A stretch of 54,344 nt of DNA from an uncultured Synergistales bacterium (GTDB lineage: Bacteria; Synergistota; Synergistia; Synergistales; Aminobacteriaceae), in the NCBI GenBank assembly GCA_905235735.1, contig CAJOMU010000015.1:1-54344 (forward strand). Direction: 5' to 3'. Position numbers and translations under genes: made by a program. Shown here piece after piece: positions 52,170 through 54,344 of this stretch. The notes below the pieces were generated by a model. It saw only the letters and a program-made list of their open reading frames with translations, was not told where the DNA came from and did no database searches. Position 1 is the stretch's first letter; each line of letters starts with the position of its first letter.

Positions 52170-53642
52170 ATGAACGAAAAATTTTTACTGCTTCCGATTA
52201 TCATTCCTGCAATAGCTGCACTCTTAATCCCTACGATAAAATTTCCCGACAAGAAAATTCGCAACATCTTCATTGAATGTTCAGTTATACTCAACACGAT
52301 AATAATTCTTCTGCTTGTAATATATCCTCCTGCGAATACATTAACACTCTTCAGGTTATCCGAGCGTGCTGGATTTTCACTCAGGCTTGACGGTCTTGGA
52401 ACAGTCTTTGCTGTCCTGATTGCATTGATGTGGCCTCTGACTACATTGTACGCATTCGAGTACATGAGCCATGAACACAGAGAGACTTCGTTTTTCGGCT
52501 GGTTTGTCTTAACATACGGAGTCGTTTCAGGAATCGCATTATCATCTGACCTTCTGACACTGTATTTATTCTATGAGGTTATGACATTAACGACCTTGCC
52601 CTTAGTGATGCATGAGATGGACGGACGTGCGCGTTATGCCGGTCGAAAATATCTGTTCTATTCTGTAGGAGGAGCAGCGTGTGCATTCATCGCACTGACA
52701 TACATAATGTACATGGGAGGCGGCGAATCATTTATGCTAGGAGGCACATTAGGAGTGTGGCCGAATGAACCGAGTCAGATGTTACTCTGGGCATGGTTCT
52801 TGGGCTTCTTAGGTTTTGGAGTGAAGGCGGCGATATTTCCGTTTCATAGCTGGTTACCTGCCGCATCAGTTGCACCCACACCTGTAACTGCATTGCTTCA
52901 TGCTGTTGCTGTCGTAAAGGCGGGAGTATTCGCGATAATCCGGCTCACATGGTACGTGTTTGAACCTGAAACGTTATCGGGAACATGGGCACAATATGCG
53001 GCATTCACACTTGCATGTATAACGATAGTCTACGGTTCATCAATGGCTCTCGCAACACAGCACCTTAAACGAAGATTTGCATATTCAACCATAAGCCAGC
53101 TTTCATATATTCTTGTGGGCGTATTGCTTCTCACACCTGAAGGATTAGTCGGAGCATTAACACATATGGGAGGCCATGCAATAATGAAGATAAATCTGTT
53201 CTTCTGTGCAGGAGCTATATTGTGTCAGACAGAAAGGGAATACCTGTTCGACATGCGTGGAATTGGTCTCGGAATGCCAAAGACATCATTTGCGTTATTG
53301 ATTTCGGGATTAGCTTTGTGCGGACTACCACCTTCTGCGGGGTTCATGGGAAAATGGCAATTGGGTACAGCATCGGCGGCGAGTTCACCGTTGGGTCATG
53401 CGGGAATTGCTATGTTAATGATTTCTGCTGTGCTGACGGTTCTGTACATCTTCTCGATATTCAGCATATTCATAATGCCCGGTCAGAATTTCGATTTTAA
53501 GACTGCGAACAGAGGAGTATCAGATCCAGGAATATCAATGCTTGCACCATTGGGAATATTAGCTGTTAGTGCGTTCGTTTATGGTCTTTATGCTGAACCG
53601 TTAATCAGATTCTTTAACCGAATTGCTCAAGGGGTGCTATAA
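52170..53642 (+). CDS. Proton-conducting membrane transporter (NuoL/MrpD-like)
   Basis: A 490-residue membrane protein with about 14 helices. YLFYEVMTLTTLPLVMHE holds the conserved helix-5 Glu, FGVKAAIFPFHSWLPAASVAPTP the helix-7 Lys and HSWLP motif, and KRRFAYSTISQLSYI the helix-8 Lys. These are signatures of the antiporter-like subunits of complex I, Mrp antiporters and group 4 hydrogenases. It stands alone, with no other complex subunits next to it. AGGAGG precedes the ATG. Confidence 0.88.
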   Translation: MNEKFLLLPIIIPAIAALLIPTIKFPDKKIRNIFIECSVILNTIIILLLVIYPPANTLTLFRLSERAGFSLRLDGLGTVFAVLIALMWPLTTLYAFEYMSHEHRETSFFGWFVLTYGVVSGIALSSDLLTLYLFYEVMTLTTLPLVMHEMDGRARYAGRKYLFYSVGGAACAFIALTYIMYMGGGESFMLGGTLGVWPNEPSQMLLWAWFLGFLGFGVKAAIFPFHSWLPAASVAPTPVTALLHAVAVVKAGVFAIIRLTWYVFEPETLSGTWAQYAAFTLACITIVYGSSMALATQHLKRRFAYSTISQLSYILVGVLLLTPEGLVGALTHMGGHAIMKINLFFCAGAILCQTEREYLFDMRGIGLGMPKTSFALLISGLALCGLPPSAGFMGKWQLGTASAASSPLGHAGIAMLMISAVLTVLYIFSIFSIFIMPGQNFDFKTANRGVSDPGISMLAPLGILAVSAFVYGLYAEPLIRFFNRIAQGVL

Positions 53643-53661
53643 TTTCAGAGTCAAGTTCCTT

Positions 53662-53737
<76 letters not shown>

Positions 53738-53748
53738 TTAAGACAATA

Positions 53749-53780
53749 ACAAGCCTCGATATAATTCGGGGCTTTCTTCA
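53749..53780 (+). terminator. Terminator after tRNA-Arg
   Basis: AAGCCTCGA pairs with TTCGGGGCTT around ATAA and is followed by TCTTC. Confidence 0.7.
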
Positions 53781-53816
53781 TAAATTACCTATCACAAATT
53801 AATGCGATTGGACGAG

Positions 53817-53848
53817 TTGACTTTTGCCCCCCCCCCCTGTAGTAGAAT
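53817..53848 (+). promoter_or_regulatory. Promoter with a C11 spacer tract, DUF697-like gene
   Basis: TTGACT (53817-53822), TTTG, eleven C (53827-53837), TGTAG, TAGAAT (53843-53848). The spacer to TAGAAT is 20 bases; C8 would give 17. The alternative -10 TAGTAG (53840) gives 17 now. Same layout as the promoter at 28547-28576. Confidence 0.6.
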
Positions 53849-53880
53849 AAACGCAAAATATATTCACGGAGGCGGATTGA

Positions 53881-54270
53881 TTGACGATGACGGATGAAGA
53901 AAGAAGCAAGTGTCATAAAATCATTCACACAGCGGCCGTTTCTGCTGCGGCAATCGGAGGAGGTTTAGCACAGCTTCCGGGTTCAGATACAGTTCCGATT
54001 ACAGCAATACAGGTCGGAATGATTATCAGTCTAGGTGTGGTGTTTGGAAAGACAATCACGAAGACAGCAGCAACATCTATAGTCAGCGGGTTTGTTGCAT
54101 CTTACGGCGGAAGAGCTTTATCACAATGGCTTGTAGGCTGGATACCTGGCTGGGGAAATGCTGTGAATGCTTCAACTGCTTTTACCGAAAACCGCCAGAA
54201 AGCCCCTAGCTTTAGCTATGTGGATGAATGGCGCAAGGTAATTTATTTTGCTATAATTTCTTATGCATAA
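53881..54270 (+). CDS. DUF697-like small membrane protein with IS-altered C-terminus
   Basis: 129 residues. Hydrophobic segments (VSAAAIGGGLAQLPGSDTVP, IQVGMIISLGVVFGKTITK, QWLVGWIPGWGNAVNASTA) fit the DUF697 family, whose members sit in the membrane next to GTPase-like systems. After about residue 100 the family pattern ends abruptly. The remaining ~28 residues are read from an IS605-type end (54184 onwards), so the natural C-terminus is lost. It starts at TTG 53881 or ATG 53887, with CGGAGG 8 to 14 bases upstream. Its promoter has a C11 spacer. Confidence 0.7.
   Translation: MTMTDEERSKCHKIIHTAAVSAAAIGGGLAQLPGSDTVPITAIQVGMIISLGVVFGKTITKTAATSIVSGFVASYGGRALSQWLVGWIPGWGNAVNASTAFTENRQKAPSFSYVDEWRKVIYFAIISYA
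54184..54268 (+). mobile_element. IS200/IS605-type right end or omega RNA 3' end
   Basis: CCCCTAGCTTTAGCTATGTGG (54203-54223) has the AGCTTTAGCT core of IS605/IS1341 3' ends, followed by GATGAATGGCGC. It supplies the last codons of the DUF697-like frame. No tnpB body lies upstream, so only an end was inserted or retained. Confidence 0.5.
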
Positions 54271-54344
54271 TGGCAAATGAGATACGATGTATCGGAAAAA
54301 CCATCAAGGGCAGGCCAACGTGTGGAGGACGTAATTTAAAGACC
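54270..54344 (+). CDS. Partial open frame at the window edge
   Basis: ATG 54270 opens a frame that continues past the window: MANEIRCIGKTIKGRPTCGG and five more residues. The CxxGKTxKGRPxC pattern could be a small zinc-binding protein. No ribosome binding site is visible and the product cannot be named. Confidence 0.35.
   Translation, partial: MANEIRCIGKTIKGRPTCGGRNLKT

Overview
The window reads as a diderm member of the phylum Synergistota, probably a gut or rumen type. Two secreted proteins (ends at 13471 and 23229) finish in a short Ser/Gly-Cys motif, a hydrophobic helix and a basic tail, the pattern of the Synergist-CTERM sorting signal. Lipid A-type genes (LpxK and LpxB-like, MsbA-like), TolC and an S55 peptidase fit a cell with an outer membrane. 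Base composition is moderately AT-rich, so runs of 8 to 11 G or C stand out sharply.

Layout. (1) 1-6654, plus strand: an acyl-carrier cassette (KAS III fused to GNAT, FkbH-like HAD, VOC protein, methyltransferase, ACP, GNAT, methyltransferase) that probably builds a small, perhaps O-methylated, acyl group and places it on a surface sugar. From memory it resembles the Campylobacter jejuni flagellar glycosylation block with acpP2, fabH2 and a HAD-IIIC protein. (2) 6678-10217, minus: housekeeping run (FAD oxidoreductase, coaX, dus, TSCPD protein, unknown). (3) 10288-17445, plus: TolC, lytic transglycosylase, Synergist-CTERM protein, a GT8 glycosyltransferase that is out of frame, cysS, LplT-like transporter. 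(4) 17472-23129, minus: overlapping operon prfB - S55 protein - tmk - yaaR - holB - ricT. (5) 23229-28484, minus: a 1751-residue surface protein. (6) 28655-35736, plus: Na/Pi symporter, pbpC, rnj, uppP, maf. (7) 35752-40804, minus: LpxB-like, MsbA-like and an LpxK fusion. (8) 40886-46829, plus: ABC half-exporter, coiled-coil secreted protein, a secreted C39-like/GH13 fusion and a frame-shifted FdtA. (9) 46874-54344: glmS, HIT protein, rpsU, GatB/Yqey, an IS605-type scar, aldo/keto reductase, an orphan SPASM fragment, a NuoL/MrpD-like subunit, tRNA-Arg and a DUF697-like gene cut by a second IS605-type end.

The main result is a dense set of apparent contingency loci. Four genes are split by G8-G11 tracts at the point where the reading frame must change (VOC, two methyltransferases, FdtA). 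One GT8 gene is split by eight copies of a 7-base unit. One KAS III-GNAT gene ends in nineteen copies of another 7-base unit, which sets the distance to the next gene. Two promoters carry a G10 or C11 tract between a TTGACT -35 and the -10. All five frame switches are OFF here, and each is repaired by a one-unit change. Together they look like a stochastic program for surface glycan and surface protein variation in Synergistota. Homopolymer sequencing error is the main competing explanation for the G tracts, but it does not explain the heptamer arrays or the matched promoter architecture.
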